Positions 19,432 to 27,542 of a stretch of 64,000 nucleotides of DNA are shown piece by piece. A program made the position numbers and the translations under genes. The stretch's first letter is position 1. Each line of letters starts with the position of its first letter. The DNA is from Eubacterium sp. An11. Its GTDB lineage: Bacteria; Bacillota; Clostridia; Lachnospirales; Lachnospiraceae. Where the stretch lies: NCBI RefSeq assembly GCF_002161065.1, contig NZ_NFLV01000002.1:124001-188000 (forward strand), read 5' to 3'. The notes below the pieces were generated by a model, which had not been told where the DNA came from, ran no database searches, and saw only the letters and a program-made list of their open reading frames with translations.

Positions 19432-20357
19432 CGTTTCTGAAATTCTGAAATCCGAATGAGATTCATCTCAAACTGCTGCCGGTCTTTCTGACGCAGAGAC
19501 TGAAGGATCACTCCCGCAAAGAGGGACATCAACGCCGCCATCTCCACAAATCCACAGACAATCAGCGTTGGAAAATCCGGTACCAGGCCGGTTCTGGCGT
19601 AGGTAACCAGAATCGGCACGAAAAAAATCGCCGCAATCACGGTCAGCAGCAGAGCAATCACGCTAAAAAAATTGATCGGCTTATAATTTCGGTATAACCG
19701 AAAAATCGTCAGAAGAACTTTGATTCCGTCAGAATAGGTATTCAGCTTTGACTCACTGCCTTCCGGCCTGTCCCGATAGTCAATGACAACATTCTCGATG
19801 TACATATTTTTGTCAATGGCGTGAATGCTCATCTCCGTCTCAATTTCAAACCCTTTGGAAAGCACCGGAAAGCTCTTAACAAACTGATAGCTGAACGCCC
19901 GGTACCCCGTCATGATATCTTTGATCTCACTTTTAAACAACACATTGATGGCCTTACGGACAATGGAATTGCCCATATTATGAAAAGGACGCTTATTTTC
20001 CTCAAAATAAGTGGATGACAGCCGGTCTCCCACAACCATATCCACATGTTTCCGGAGAACTTTGTCCGCCATCTCCCGGGCAAATTCCGCCGGATAGGTA
20101 TCGTCTCCGTCGGTCATAATATAACACTCCGCATCAATTTCCCGGAACATGCGCCGGATCACATTTCCTTTTCCCTGCTGATATTCATGTCTCACGACCG
20201 CTCCTGCTCTGCGGGCCAGTTCAGCCGTATTGTCAGTAGAGTTATTATCGTACACATAAACCACCGCTTCCGGCAACACCCTCTTAAAATCAGTGACAAC
20301 TTTTTCTACCGTTTTTCCCTCATTGTAACACGGGATCAATACTGCGATCTTATCCAT
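19425..20357 (-). CDS. family 2 glycosyltransferase with C-terminal membrane anchor (polyprenyl-phosphate sugar transferase type)
   Basis: A 310-residue GT-A fold protein: CYNEGKTVEKVV at the N-terminus, YDNNSTDNT at about 36-44, and the metal-binding DGDDTYP at about 82-88. Two membrane segments lie at about 235-258 and 268-290. The arrangement matches enzymes that move a sugar from a nucleotide donor to undecaprenyl/dolichyl phosphate, such as DPM1- or GtrB-like proteins. AAGGAG precedes the ATG. The convergent membrane protein on the other strand could be the matching lipid-sugar-using transferase, by inference. Confidence 0.85.
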   Translation of the reverse strand: MDKIAVLIPCYNEGKTVEKVVTDFKRVLPEAVVYVYDNNSTDNTAELARRAGAVVRHEYQQGKGNVIRRMFREIDAECYIMTDGDDTYPAEFAREMADKVLRKHVDMVVGDRLSSTYFEENKRPFHNMGNSIVRKAINVLFKSEIKDIMTGYRAFSYQFVKSFPVLSKGFEIETEMSIHAIDKNMYIENVVIDYRDRPEGSESKLNTYSDGIKVLLTIFRLYRNYKPINFFSVIALLLTVIAAIFFVPILVTYARTGLVPDFPTLIVCGFVEMAALMSLFAGVILQSLRQKDRQQFEMNLIRISEFQKRQ

Positions 20358-20377
20358 ATGACATCTCCTTAGAAATC

Positions 20378-21130
20378 CTATTTCTTTGCTGCTGCCAGCC
20401 GCTGCCGGACAATCTCAAAAGCCAGGACTCCGGCTGCCACCGAAGCGTTCAGGGAATCAATATCCCCCCGCATGGGAATCGAGGCGATATAATCACATTT
20501 TTCTTTTACGAGACGGCTCACACCGCTGCCTTCATTGCCGATCACAAGACCAATCGGACCGGTGAGATTCTGCTGGTACATAAGTTCTCCGTCCATATCT
20601 CCACAGACAAACCACAGGCCTTTTTCCTTCAGCTCCTCGATCGTCCGCGCCATATTGGTCACCCGGACCACAGGCGTATAATTAACCGCTCCGGCGGATA
20701 CTTTTGCCACCGTTCCGGTCAGCCCAACCGCCCGTCTCTTCGGAATGATCACCCCATGCGCACCGGCCAGATTCGCCGTCCGGATGATGGCGCCCAGGTT
20801 ATGTGGGTCCTCAATCTCATCGCAGAGAATGAAAAAAGGATCCTCTCCCTTTTCCTTCGCCGCCGCAAACAGATCTTCCATCTCCGCATAATGACAGGCC
20901 GCTGTAACAGCGACCACGCCCTGATGCTTCTCATGATTGGCAAGTGAATCCAGCTTCTCCTTTGAAACATATTTGACCAGAGTCGACTGTTTCCTGCTCT
21001 CCCGGAGGATGGACTTGACAGGTCCATCCTGACATCCATCCTGAATAAACAATTTATCTACGGTCTTTCCGGCGCGAAAGGCCTCCAGCACCGCGTTTCT
21101 TCCTATTATAGTGTTTTCTTCGTATGACAT
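20378..21130 (-). CDS. rlmB: 23S rRNA 2'-O-ribose methyltransferase, RlmB/TrmH family
   Basis: A 250-residue SpoU (SPOUT) methyltransferase. The N-terminal substrate-binding domain starts MSYEENTIIGRNAVLEAF; the knotted catalytic domain has DEIEDPHNLGAIIRTA, VIGNEGSGVSRLVKEKCD and SIPMRGDIDSLNASVAAGV, the three SpoU motifs. RlmB methylates G2251 of 23S rRNA; the exact target here is inferred. It overlaps the 3' end of mrnC by 25 nt, the conserved Firmicutes order cysS-mrnC-rlmB. AGGAGG precedes the start. Confidence 0.92.
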   Translation of the reverse strand: MSYEENTIIGRNAVLEAFRAGKTVDKLFIQDGCQDGPVKSILRESRKQSTLVKYVSKEKLDSLANHEKHQGVVAVTAACHYAEMEDLFAAAKEKGEDPFFILCDEIEDPHNLGAIIRTANLAGAHGVIIPKRRAVGLTGTVAKVSAGAVNYTPVVRVTNMARTIEELKEKGLWFVCGDMDGELMYQQNLTGPIGLVIGNEGSGVSRLVKEKCDYIASIPMRGDIDSLNASVAAGVLAFEIVRQRLAAAKK

Positions 21131-21585
21131 GGCTCCTCCTCAAGTCCAATGGCCACCAGTTCCATGATCCGCCCCATCTTTCCTGTCAGGTAGAGATATC
21201 CGATGAGAGTCTCGAATCCCGTGGCAATCCGGTAATCATGATGGGTCTGGTTTTTGGCACAGCTTGCCGACTTGGCATTCTTTCCCCGCCGGAACATTAC
21301 CTTTTCTTCTTCATTTAAATACGGCTTGATTTTCTCCATCATCCGGGTCTGGGCAGCAGCGTTGACATACCCGATGACCTGGCTGTGATATTTATTCGGC
21401 TTCGTATTTCCCCTGGTGGTGATCATGGTCCGGATGATCAGATCGTACACGGAATCTCCGATATAAGCAAAGGAAAGCGCAGAGTAGGTTTTCACCTTCT
21501 GCGCATCCAGAGGAAAAGAATCCGCAATGACTTTGAGACTGTCTTCCATGGTAAAGTCCTTGTCCACTGTTAAGCCCTCTTCCAT
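21106..21585 (-). CDS. mrnC: Mini-ribonuclease III
   Basis: Double-strand-specific RNase that matures the ends of 23S rRNA in Firmicutes. It has an RNase III catalytic domain but no double-stranded-RNA-binding domain: FAYIGDSVYDLIIR holds the acidic active site, RRGKNAKSAS is the family block, and FETLIGYLYL the second acidic motif. It is 159 residues from ATG 21585, which overlaps cysS by 16 nt. A second ATG at 21552 with AAGGA 7 nt upstream would give 148 residues and no overlap, and is at least as plausible. Confidence 0.92.
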   Translation of the reverse strand: MEEGLTVDKDFTMEDSLKVIADSFPLDAQKVKTYSALSFAYIGDSVYDLIIRTMITTRGNTKPNKYHSQVIGYVNAAAQTRMMEKIKPYLNEEEKVMFRRGKNAKSASCAKNQTHHDYRIATGFETLIGYLYLTGKMGRIMELVAIGLEEEPCHTKKTL

Positions 21586-22976
21586 TTCACACCAGCCCTT
21601 GTATCTTCCAGAATGATGCCCTTGTCCGCCAGCATATCACGAATCTCATCCGCTCTGGCAAAATTCTTTGCCTTTCTTGCGTCCTGACGCTCTTCGATGA
21701 GCGCTTCAATATCCGCGTCCAGCATCTCTTCTTTCTTATCTGTGATAATGCCCAGGATATCGCAGAGCTTCACAATGGTATCCAGAAGATACTGTACATA
21801 TTCCTCAGATCCACCGGCAGCAGTCACATTGGCAAGCTTCACCAGTTCAAAGATAGCCGCAATGGCGTCCGCCGTATTAAAGTCATCTTCCATGGACGCC
21901 TCGAATTTAGCAACCAGAGCTTTCGCCTCTTCCATGTTCTTCTTATCTGCTTCCGCTGTGCCTTCTGTTTTCTCCCCGGACTGTTTGGCAGCCAGCACAT
22001 CCCGGAGATTATCCACTGCAGTGAGGATCCGCTCAAGGCCGTGTTTCGCCGCTTCCACCAGCGTATCGCTGAAATTCAACGGGCTTCTGTAGTGAGCGCT
22101 GAGCATAAAGAAACGAATCACCTGCAGCGGATATTTTTCACCGATCTCCCGGACAGTGAAAAAGTTTCCGGCGGATTTGGACATTTTCTTATTGTCAATA
22201 TTTAAGAAACCATTGTGCATCCAGTAATTGGCAAACTTCTCTCCGTTGCACGCCTCACTCTGAGCGATCTCATTCTCATGATGCGGGAAAATCAGATCCT
22301 CGCCGCCGGCGTGAATATCGATGGTGTCCCCGATGTATTTCCGGGACATGACCGAACACTCGATGTGCCAGCCAGGACGGCCCTCGCCCCACGGTGACGG
22401 CCAGGAAGGTTCGCCCTCTTTTTTCGGTTTCCAGAGCACAAAATCCATGGCGTCATCTTTCTCATCGCTGACCGCGATACGGATGCCCGCCATCATATCA
22501 TCCAGATTCTTGTTGGAAAGCTGTCCGTAATGGTCAAACTTTCTTGTACGGAAATATACGGTACCGTGTTTCTCGTAGGCATAACCTTTATCAATGAGTT
22601 CCTGGATCATCTGAATCATGCCGTCAATCTCTTCCGTAGCCTTCGGATGGTGTGTCGCTTCCTTGACATTGAGCGCCTGCATATCTTTCTCGCACTCTTT
22701 GATATATTTCTCGGAAATCTCAGAAGCGGATACGCCCTCCTCCTGCGCTTTCTTGATGATCTTGTCATCCACATCAGTAAAGTTGGACACATAGTTCACA
22801 TCGTATCCCTTATACTCGAAATATCTTCTCACTGTATCGAATACAACCATAGGGCGGGCATTTCCGATGTGAATATAGTTGTAAACCGTCGGCCCGCAGA
22901 CATACATGCCGACCTTTCCTTCGTGCACCGGCACGAATTCTTCTTTTTTGTTGGTAAGTGTGTTATATATCTTCAT
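21570..22976 (-). CDS. cysS: cysteinyl-tRNA synthetase
   Basis: Class I synthetase of 468 residues that charges tRNA-Cys. It shows the HIGH motif as YNYIHIGNARP and the KMSKS motif exactly as KKMSKSAGN. The zinc ligand cysteine sits in YVCGPTVYN, with a second set in WHIECSVMS. ATG 22976 is chosen: AAGGAGG lies 5 nt upstream. The frame open further upstream to 23186 runs through the T-box leader and is not coding. Expression is probably induced when uncharged tRNA-Cys accumulates. Confidence 0.97.
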   Translation of the reverse strand: MKIYNTLTNKKEEFVPVHEGKVGMYVCGPTVYNYIHIGNARPMVVFDTVRRYFEYKGYDVNYVSNFTDVDDKIIKKAQEEGVSASEISEKYIKECEKDMQALNVKEATHHPKATEEIDGMIQMIQELIDKGYAYEKHGTVYFRTRKFDHYGQLSNKNLDDMMAGIRIAVSDEKDDAMDFVLWKPKKEGEPSWPSPWGEGRPGWHIECSVMSRKYIGDTIDIHAGGEDLIFPHHENEIAQSEACNGEKFANYWMHNGFLNIDNKKMSKSAGNFFTVREIGEKYPLQVIRFFMLSAHYRSPLNFSDTLVEAAKHGLERILTAVDNLRDVLAAKQSGEKTEGTAEADKKNMEEAKALVAKFEASMEDDFNTADAIAAIFELVKLANVTAAGGSEEYVQYLLDTIVKLCDILGIITDKKEEMLDADIEALIEERQDARKAKNFARADEIRDMLADKGIILEDTRAGVKWKRA

Positions 22977-23044
22977 GATATCCTCCTTGTATACTAAAAT
23001 ATCTGTTACACAACAAAATGTCCCGCAGCAAAATATTTTGCAAA

Positions 23045-23300
23045 AGAAAAAACTCCGTCCCTCAAAAAAAGAGACGAAGTTATCCGCGGTTCCACTCTGT
23101 TTGACGCCCCGAAATCCGGGGCCTCCCCTTACACCGTTAACGCCTGGTACGTGCGGCACTCCCGCCCGGTAAAAGGGCCTTCGCACCGCCGGCTCCCGAA
23201 TGCACTTTCCCGGTTCCCGCGGATAAGGATGCTTCCAGCCTCCGGCATCCTCTCTCTGTATCCCGGCAAAACGGTACTCTTTTCGTTCTCCGCCTTTTTC
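23045..23300 (-). promoter_or_regulatory. T-box riboswitch controlling cysS (specifier TGC, cysteine)
   Basis: On the minus strand the antiterminator T-box sequence TGGAACCGCG lies at 23084-23093. It is followed by a terminator stem (AACTTCGTCTC against GGGACGGAGTT, G-U pairs) and a T-run at about 23044-23081. Upstream, stem I contains a loop reading GAAAG-TGC-ATTC, where TGC (23202-23204) is the expected cysteine specifier codon. The leader ends about 70 nt before the cysS start. Uncharged tRNA-Cys binding should favour readthrough. Confidence 0.93.
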
Positions 23301-23390
23301 ATATATTCCTAAGTCTATGCAATTTCCGGAGTTTTGTCAATTGTTTTTTCTAATAATTTCCGTCGGCTTCATTCTCCATTCATTTCTGTC

Positions 23391-24668
23391 TCAGACAATT
23401 TCCTGGATACAGCATGGCTGCAGAGGACGCAGCCCTTCCATCAGCGCCCGGCCCTCCGCCGTAAGGCCTTCGTACATTTCTTCCGTCCGGTCTTCCCGTC
23501 TTCCAAAAATCAACTCCGTAAGTGCCGCAATGGAAATGCTTCCTCCATCGGTTATCTGAGGTTCTTCGTCTGCCGAAATCTTCCGGATGGTACTTCCCTG
23601 TTTCCCGGCATGCCAGAGATAGACGCCGTCCTGCTCTTTCAGAAAATCATCCCGGACCCGAATCCGGCAGGCAGCTTCCACATCACTGCAAAGATCTGTT
23701 CCTGTTTTTTCCAGATCAAGGATGCGGAACATGATGATTTTTTTCTCACGCACCGGAAGCAGGCGAACCCCCTGATAGTTTCCCGGCGCCCTCAGTTCTT
23801 CTTTCCAGGTTTCATCAAGAATCAGCTGATATCTGCCATAATGATACTCTCTTTCGCTGTAAAGCAGTGCCTCATGGAGAAACTCCTGCCTGTCTTCCGT
23901 TCCCGCATAAACCACCTGCGAAAGCACCATACAGTCATTTTCCGCTCCCATGACAAATCTTCCGGCATAAACGCCGTTCCGGTATGCGGTTACCAGGCGA
24001 CCAAAATCGCTGCGCACCTCTTTTTCCATCCGCCTTAAATAATCCGGCGTGATCCTGGTGCAGACAGCAAATTGTTTTTCTCTCCGGGCGTTTTCCATCC
24101 GGCAGACTTCTTCCAGATCTTCCGGCAAACCTGCCTGAAAGGAAAATCTTTCCTGTTCGGGAGGCACAGCCTTGCCAAAACATTCAATCTCCTGTTCCAG
24201 CTGGCGTATCCCAAACCGGAAATCAAACGGCAGGTAATAATTTTCGTCAGCGGGCATCAGATATGTGAATGATTCCCCGCTTCTTCGCAGCCGGGAAAAA
24301 GTCTCCGCAAGCAGTTCCCGCATAACGCCTTGCCGGCGGAATTGTTCATCAGTGGCTACCCCCACAATATAATGTGCTTTCATATCCCTGCCGCGCACTG
24401 TGAGTGTATAGGGATTCAGATGAAGCATCCCCCTGATCACCTGCGCGCTGTTTTCCGGGGCATTCAGCATCTCTGCAGCTTTTATTTCCGGGACATCTGA
24501 CCCCTTTAAGTTCTGGTCTTCTTCCCCCTCGGTCACATTCAGCAAAATGTCGTTGTTTCCATAAACTTCCGCAAAATAAAAATCTGCATAAGGCACCGGA
24601 TCATGAAAATTTCTCTGCCACATGGCATAGATTTCATCTCTGTGTCGTCCGTTCTCTCCGATAATCAT
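23391..24668 (-). CDS. GNAT-family N-acetyltransferase (Eis-like, with C-terminal sterol-carrier-like domain)
   Basis: A 425-residue protein with an N-terminal acetyltransferase fold. The acetyl-CoA loop appears as [19 protein letters not shown] near residues 90-110, followed by a second GNAT-like half and a C-terminal part. Length and layout match the Eis/EF_1021-type family that acetylates amines on aminoglycosides or other small molecules; the substrate is not known. It overlaps the ispF stop codon by 4 nt (24665-24668), so it is co-translated with ispF. GGAGG lies 9 nt before the ATG. Confidence 0.8.
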   Translation of the reverse strand: MIIGENGRHRDEIYAMWQRNFHDPVPYADFYFAEVYGNNDILLNVTEGEEDQNLKGSDVPEIKAAEMLNAPENSAQVIRGMLHLNPYTLTVRGRDMKAHYIVGVATDEQFRRQGVMRELLAETFSRLRRSGESFTYLMPADENYYLPFDFRFGIRQLEQEIECFGKAVPPEQERFSFQAGLPEDLEEVCRMENARREKQFAVCTRITPDYLRRMEKEVRSDFGRLVTAYRNGVYAGRFVMGAENDCMVLSQVVYAGTEDRQEFLHEALLYSEREYHYGRYQLILDETWKEELRAPGNYQGVRLLPVREKKIIMFRILDLEKTGTDLCSDVEAACRIRVRDDFLKEQDGVYLWHAGKQGSTIRKISADEEPQITDGGSISIAALTELIFGRREDRTEEMYEGLTAEGRALMEGLRPLQPCCIQEIV

Positions 24669-25225
24669 TGTTCCTGTCCTCCCTGCTGCCGGCAGCCCTG
24701 GCAGCCCGCGCAATTTTTTTCTTCCAGCATCACATCAGCGCCCACATAATTCTGAATCTCTGAAAGCAGGCACACCGCGCTGGCAGCGATGCCCAGCCCC
24801 TCCCCGGTAAATCCAAGTCCTTCTTCCGTAGTCGCCTTCACATTCACCTGTCCTTCACTGATTCCCAGCACATCCGCGATATTTTTCTTCATCTGTGGAA
24901 TATAGCCGGCCAGTTTCGGCCGCTGGGCAATGACGGTGGCATCAATATTTTCAATAAAATACGCCTTTTTCTCAATAAGACGGCGCACTTCCGAGAGAAG
25001 CTTCATGCTGTCGGCTCCCTTATAAGCCGGATCCGTATCCGGAAAATGCTTTCCGATATCTCCGAGGGCCGCTGCTCCCAGCAGTGCGTCCATGACCGCA
25101 TGCACCAGCACATCCGCATCTGAGTGTCCAAGAAGCCCTTTTTCAAAAGGAATCTCCACACCGCCAAGAACGAGCTTCCGGCCTTCTGTCAGGCGATGTA
25201 CATCGTATCCACTTCCAATTCTCAT
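24665..25225 (-). CDS. ispF: 2-C-methyl-D-erythritol 2,4-cyclodiphosphate synthase with a cysteine-rich C-terminal tail
   Basis: Makes MEcPP in the non-mevalonate isoprenoid pathway. ATG 25225 gives 186 residues. The family start [12 protein letters not shown] holds the metal-binding Asp8 and His10, and [19 protein letters not shown] the third ligand. The core ends at about residue 155. A tail of roughly 30 residues then contains CAGCQGC, which the usual 157-160 residue enzymes lack. AGGAG precedes the start. The in-frame ORF continues upstream, but without a better start. The gene is followed by the overlapping GNAT gene. Confidence 0.92.
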   Translation of the reverse strand: MRIGSGYDVHRLTEGRKLVLGGVEIPFEKGLLGHSDADVLVHAVMDALLGAAALGDIGKHFPDTDPAYKGADSMKLLSEVRRLIEKKAYFIENIDATVIAQRPKLAGYIPQMKKNIADVLGISEGQVNVKATTEEGLGFTGEGLGIAASAVCLLSEIQNYVGADVMLEEKNCAGCQGCRQQGGQEQ

Positions 25226-25396
25226 AGTATCTCCTGTCCTTTCTATGATTCTGTCATTCTCATGCAATAAGAATGAATCCTGCTTTGCAGAATTCTCCGC
25301 CTGCGGCAGATCGCTTCCGCGACATCTTTCCATCCGCCACAATGCGATCTTCACGGAGCGTTTTTTGTTTCACGGAAACACAGCTTTCTATGAAAC

Positions 25397-25427
25397 AAAA
25401 AAAGCATACCCGCCATGCAGATATGCT
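25397..25427 (-). terminator. intrinsic terminator after tRNA-Met
   Basis: On the minus strand AGCATA pairs with TATGCT across a 13-nt loop, followed by TTTTTTT. A second inverted repeat (TTTTTTGTTTCA at about 25359 against TGAAACAAAAAA at about 25391) follows at once and may act as a back-up in either direction. Confidence 0.65.
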
Positions 25428-25445
25428 CTCCCAGATAACAAAAAA

Positions 25446-25519
25446 TAGCGGGAACTGGATTTGAACCAGCGACACCACGGGTATGAACCGTGTGCTCTAG
25501 CCAACTGAGCTATCCCGCC
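25446..25519 (-). tRNA. tRNA-Met (anticodon CAT, elongator type)
   Basis: 74 nt cloverleaf: acceptor GGCGGGA/TCCCGCT with discriminator A, D-arm GCTC/GAGC, anticodon stem CACGG/CCGTG with loop TTCATAC, T-arm GCTGG-TTCAAAT-CCAGT. It lacks the three G-C pairs in the anticodon stem that mark initiator tRNA, so it is elongator tRNA-Met, or possibly the tRNA-Ile whose CAT is modified to read ATA. No encoded CCA. Confidence 0.92.
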
Positions 25520-25533
25520 ATGTGATGAAAAAG

Positions 25534-25606
25534 TGGGACCTATAGGGCTCGAACCTATGACCCTCTGCTTGTAAGGCAGATGCTCTCCCAGCTGAGCTAA
25601 GATCCC
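25534..25606 (-). tRNA. tRNA-Val (anticodon TAC)
   Basis: 73 nt cloverleaf: acceptor GGGATCT/AGGTCCC with discriminator A, D-arm GCTC/GAGC, anticodon stem TCTGC/GCAGA with loop CTTACAA, T-arm ATAGG-TTCGAGC-CCTAT. It is transcribed together with tRNA-Met, 14 nt downstream. No encoded CCA. Confidence 0.95.
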
Positions 25607-25625
25607 ACATCACTCAACGAAACTT

Positions 25626-25654
25626 ATTATATTACAAAAGTTCTCTGCTGTCAA
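25626..25654 (-). promoter_or_regulatory. consensus sigma-A promoter of the tRNA-Val/tRNA-Met unit
   Basis: On the minus strand TTGACA (25649-25654), exactly 17 nt, then TATAAT (25626-25631): a perfect consensus, about 20 nt before tRNA-Val. Confidence 0.88.
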
Positions 25655-25727
25655 CAAGAAAATGACTCTTTTTTCTGTTTTTTTCAAAAAATATAATTAA
25701 TTCTATTATTTGAACTGTCGATGCATT

Positions 25728-26924
25728 TTATACATCTGTCTTTGCTTCTTTTTCCGCCAGCTTCTCCGCCGCAGAAACAGCCGAAAGATGAAGAAGCACC
25801 GCATCGGCAAGAGCTCTCTCATCAATGGCAAAACAAGGATGATGATTTGGAAAACATTCTTTCTCCGGATCCCCGCATCCCACAAAGGCAAACACACCGG
25901 GAACCTTTGTCTGGTACCAGGAAAAATCCTCCCCCAGCATCAGCGGCGGCACATGGCAAAGTTTCCTTTCCAGAAACCGTTCTGCCTCCGGAGCAATGCA
26001 CGCTGTCAGGGACGCGTCATTGACCAGCGGCGGATGAGAACCGTAATGATAGGTGATATCCGCTTTTCCGCCATAATACGCGGCGATATGTTCTGCTCTG
26101 GCTTCCACTGCCTCTTTCAGGCGAAGGGCCGTCTCTTCCCGAAAACTCCTGCAGGTCCCTTCCGCCTGTGCCGTGCCTGCTATGACATTATACTGACTGC
26201 CTGAATGGAGGGAACCGATAGTCACGACTGCGCTGTCCGCCGGATCGACCTCTCTGGATACAATACTCTGGACACTCATCACGAAGTCCGCTGCCATCAC
26301 TGTAGCGTCCACGCACTGGTGAGGCTTCCCGGCATGACCGCCCTTCCCCTCAAAGGTAATGGAAAAACGGTCCGTCTGCGCCATCCGGGGACCCGCTTCT
26401 ATGGACACATCCCCCGTCTTCATATCGGAAAACAAGTGCAGTCCGAAAATAACATCCACATCGGAAAGCACACCTTGAGCGAGGATATGCGCCGCGCCGA
26501 GAGTATTCTCCTCCGAAGGCTGAAAGATCAGTTTGACCCGGACAGAAAGTTTCTCCTCTCGTTGTTTCAGAATCTCCGCCGCTCCTAAAAGTCCGGCGAT
26601 GTGGCCGTCGTGGCCGCAGGCATGCATCCGCCCCGGATGTACGGAGGCGTACTTTACCCCGGTCTCCTCCGTCACCGGCAGCCCGTCAATATCCGCGCGA
26701 AGGGCAATGGTAAATCCCATTTCCGGGCCAATATAAGCAAAGGCGCCGGAAGGCTCCAGATGATGGGGTACGACACCCATCCTTTCCAGATACCGGCAGA
26801 TCATTTCCGTAGTTTCCACTTCTTCCATACCAAGTTCCGGAATCCGGTGGAACTCCCGCCGGATCCGGCTGTATTCTTCTTTTCCTGCTTTTACCGCTTC
26901 TTTCAGCTGTCTTACGTCAATCAT
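25728..26924 (-). CDS. M20-family amidohydrolase (hippurate/N-acyl-amino-acid hydrolase type)
   Basis: A 398-residue metal-dependent hydrolase of the M20D group. It shows ACGHDGHIAGLLGAA (metal-binding histidines), PSEENTLGAAHI (the catalytic acidic pair region), GLHLFSD, and MLGEDFSWY near the C-terminus, with a dimerisation domain between. Likely substrates are N-acyl or N-acetyl amino acids; the sequence does not fix which. GAGGAG precedes the ATG. It is preceded by a separate HAAS-domain gene after 20 nt on the same strand. Confidence 0.85.
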   Translation of the reverse strand: MIDVRQLKEAVKAGKEEYSRIRREFHRIPELGMEEVETTEMICRYLERMGVVPHHLEPSGAFAYIGPEMGFTIALRADIDGLPVTEETGVKYASVHPGRMHACGHDGHIAGLLGAAEILKQREEKLSVRVKLIFQPSEENTLGAAHILAQGVLSDVDVIFGLHLFSDMKTGDVSIEAGPRMAQTDRFSITFEGKGGHAGKPHQCVDATVMAADFVMSVQSIVSREVDPADSAVVTIGSLHSGSQYNVIAGTAQAEGTCRSFREETALRLKEAVEARAEHIAAYYGGKADITYHYGSHPPLVNDASLTACIAPEAERFLERKLCHVPPLMLGEDFSWYQTKVPGVFAFVGCGDPEKECFPNHHPCFAIDERALADAVLLHLSAVSAAEKLAEKEAKTDV

Positions 26925-26944
26925 ATATCGCTCCTCTATATTTT

Positions 26945-27472
26945 TTACCGGCTGCCGCGGATCAAACGAAGAACAATCAGCACCGGAATCAGTACGACCA
27001 CCACCGGCAGCAATACCCGAATCAGCAATCCGAGAATGATCAGAATAAGGATAATCCCGAAAACAAGCTTGAGACCACCCACCTTCTTTATCCGAAGATT
27101 CGCCTGTTCATCCTCATAACTGTTATAACGCCCCTCTTCGGAGTCATAATAACCGCCCTGACTTTCCCGGCTGCCGCCATAATATCCTCTCTGGCTTCCG
27201 CCGTACCGGCCGCTCTGTCCACCATTATAATAACTGTCCTGTCCGCCATAATCCGCCTGCCTGTCCTGTCCGCTGACCGCCTCCCGGGCGTCAATGATAG
27301 ATCTGGCAATAAGCCTCGGACTTCCCAGCGAGGTTACGATCTCACTCTCACTATAACCCATGGCTTTCTGTTCCTCAAAGTACTGGCGATAATAATTCAG
27401 AGAATCTCTGATCTCACTCTCCGGCACCTCACCCCGCAGACTTTCTTCCAGTTCCCTAAAAAAATCTTCCAT
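26945..27472 (-). CDS. HAAS (DUF1700-type) domain protein with Gly/Tyr-rich linker and C-terminal membrane segment
   Basis: A protein of about 175 residues. The N-terminus (MEDFFRELEESLRGEVPESE onward to SPRLIARSIIDA) is a HAAS domain, a small helical module found in cytoplasmic ends of Firmicutes envelope proteins and often paired with PadR regulators. The middle of about 60 residues is almost only Gly, Tyr, Ser, Gln and Arg. The end is one or two membrane segments (about 30 hydrophobic residues) with a short basic tail. ATG 27472 is chosen because it matches where the domain begins; 27505 is an alternative. No PadR gene is adjacent. Confidence 0.7.
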   Translation of the reverse strand: MEDFFRELEESLRGEVPESEIRDSLNYYRQYFEEQKAMGYSESEIVTSLGSPRLIARSIIDAREAVSGQDRQADYGGQDSYYNGGQSGRYGGSQRGYYGGSRESQGGYYDSEEGRYNSYEDEQANLRIKKVGGLKLVFGIILILIILGLLIRVLLPVVVVLIPVLIVLRLIRGSR

Positions 27473-27542
27473 ATTTTCTGTAATCCTTTCTGAGTAAGCA
27501 GCCATCCCCACAGCATACGCCGCACTGGCAGCCCCTCTTTTG

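Noticed and set aside
22977-23186. An N-terminal extension of cysS to 23186
   Set aside because: It would translate through the T-box leader; the ATG at 22976 has a perfect Shine-Dalgarno.
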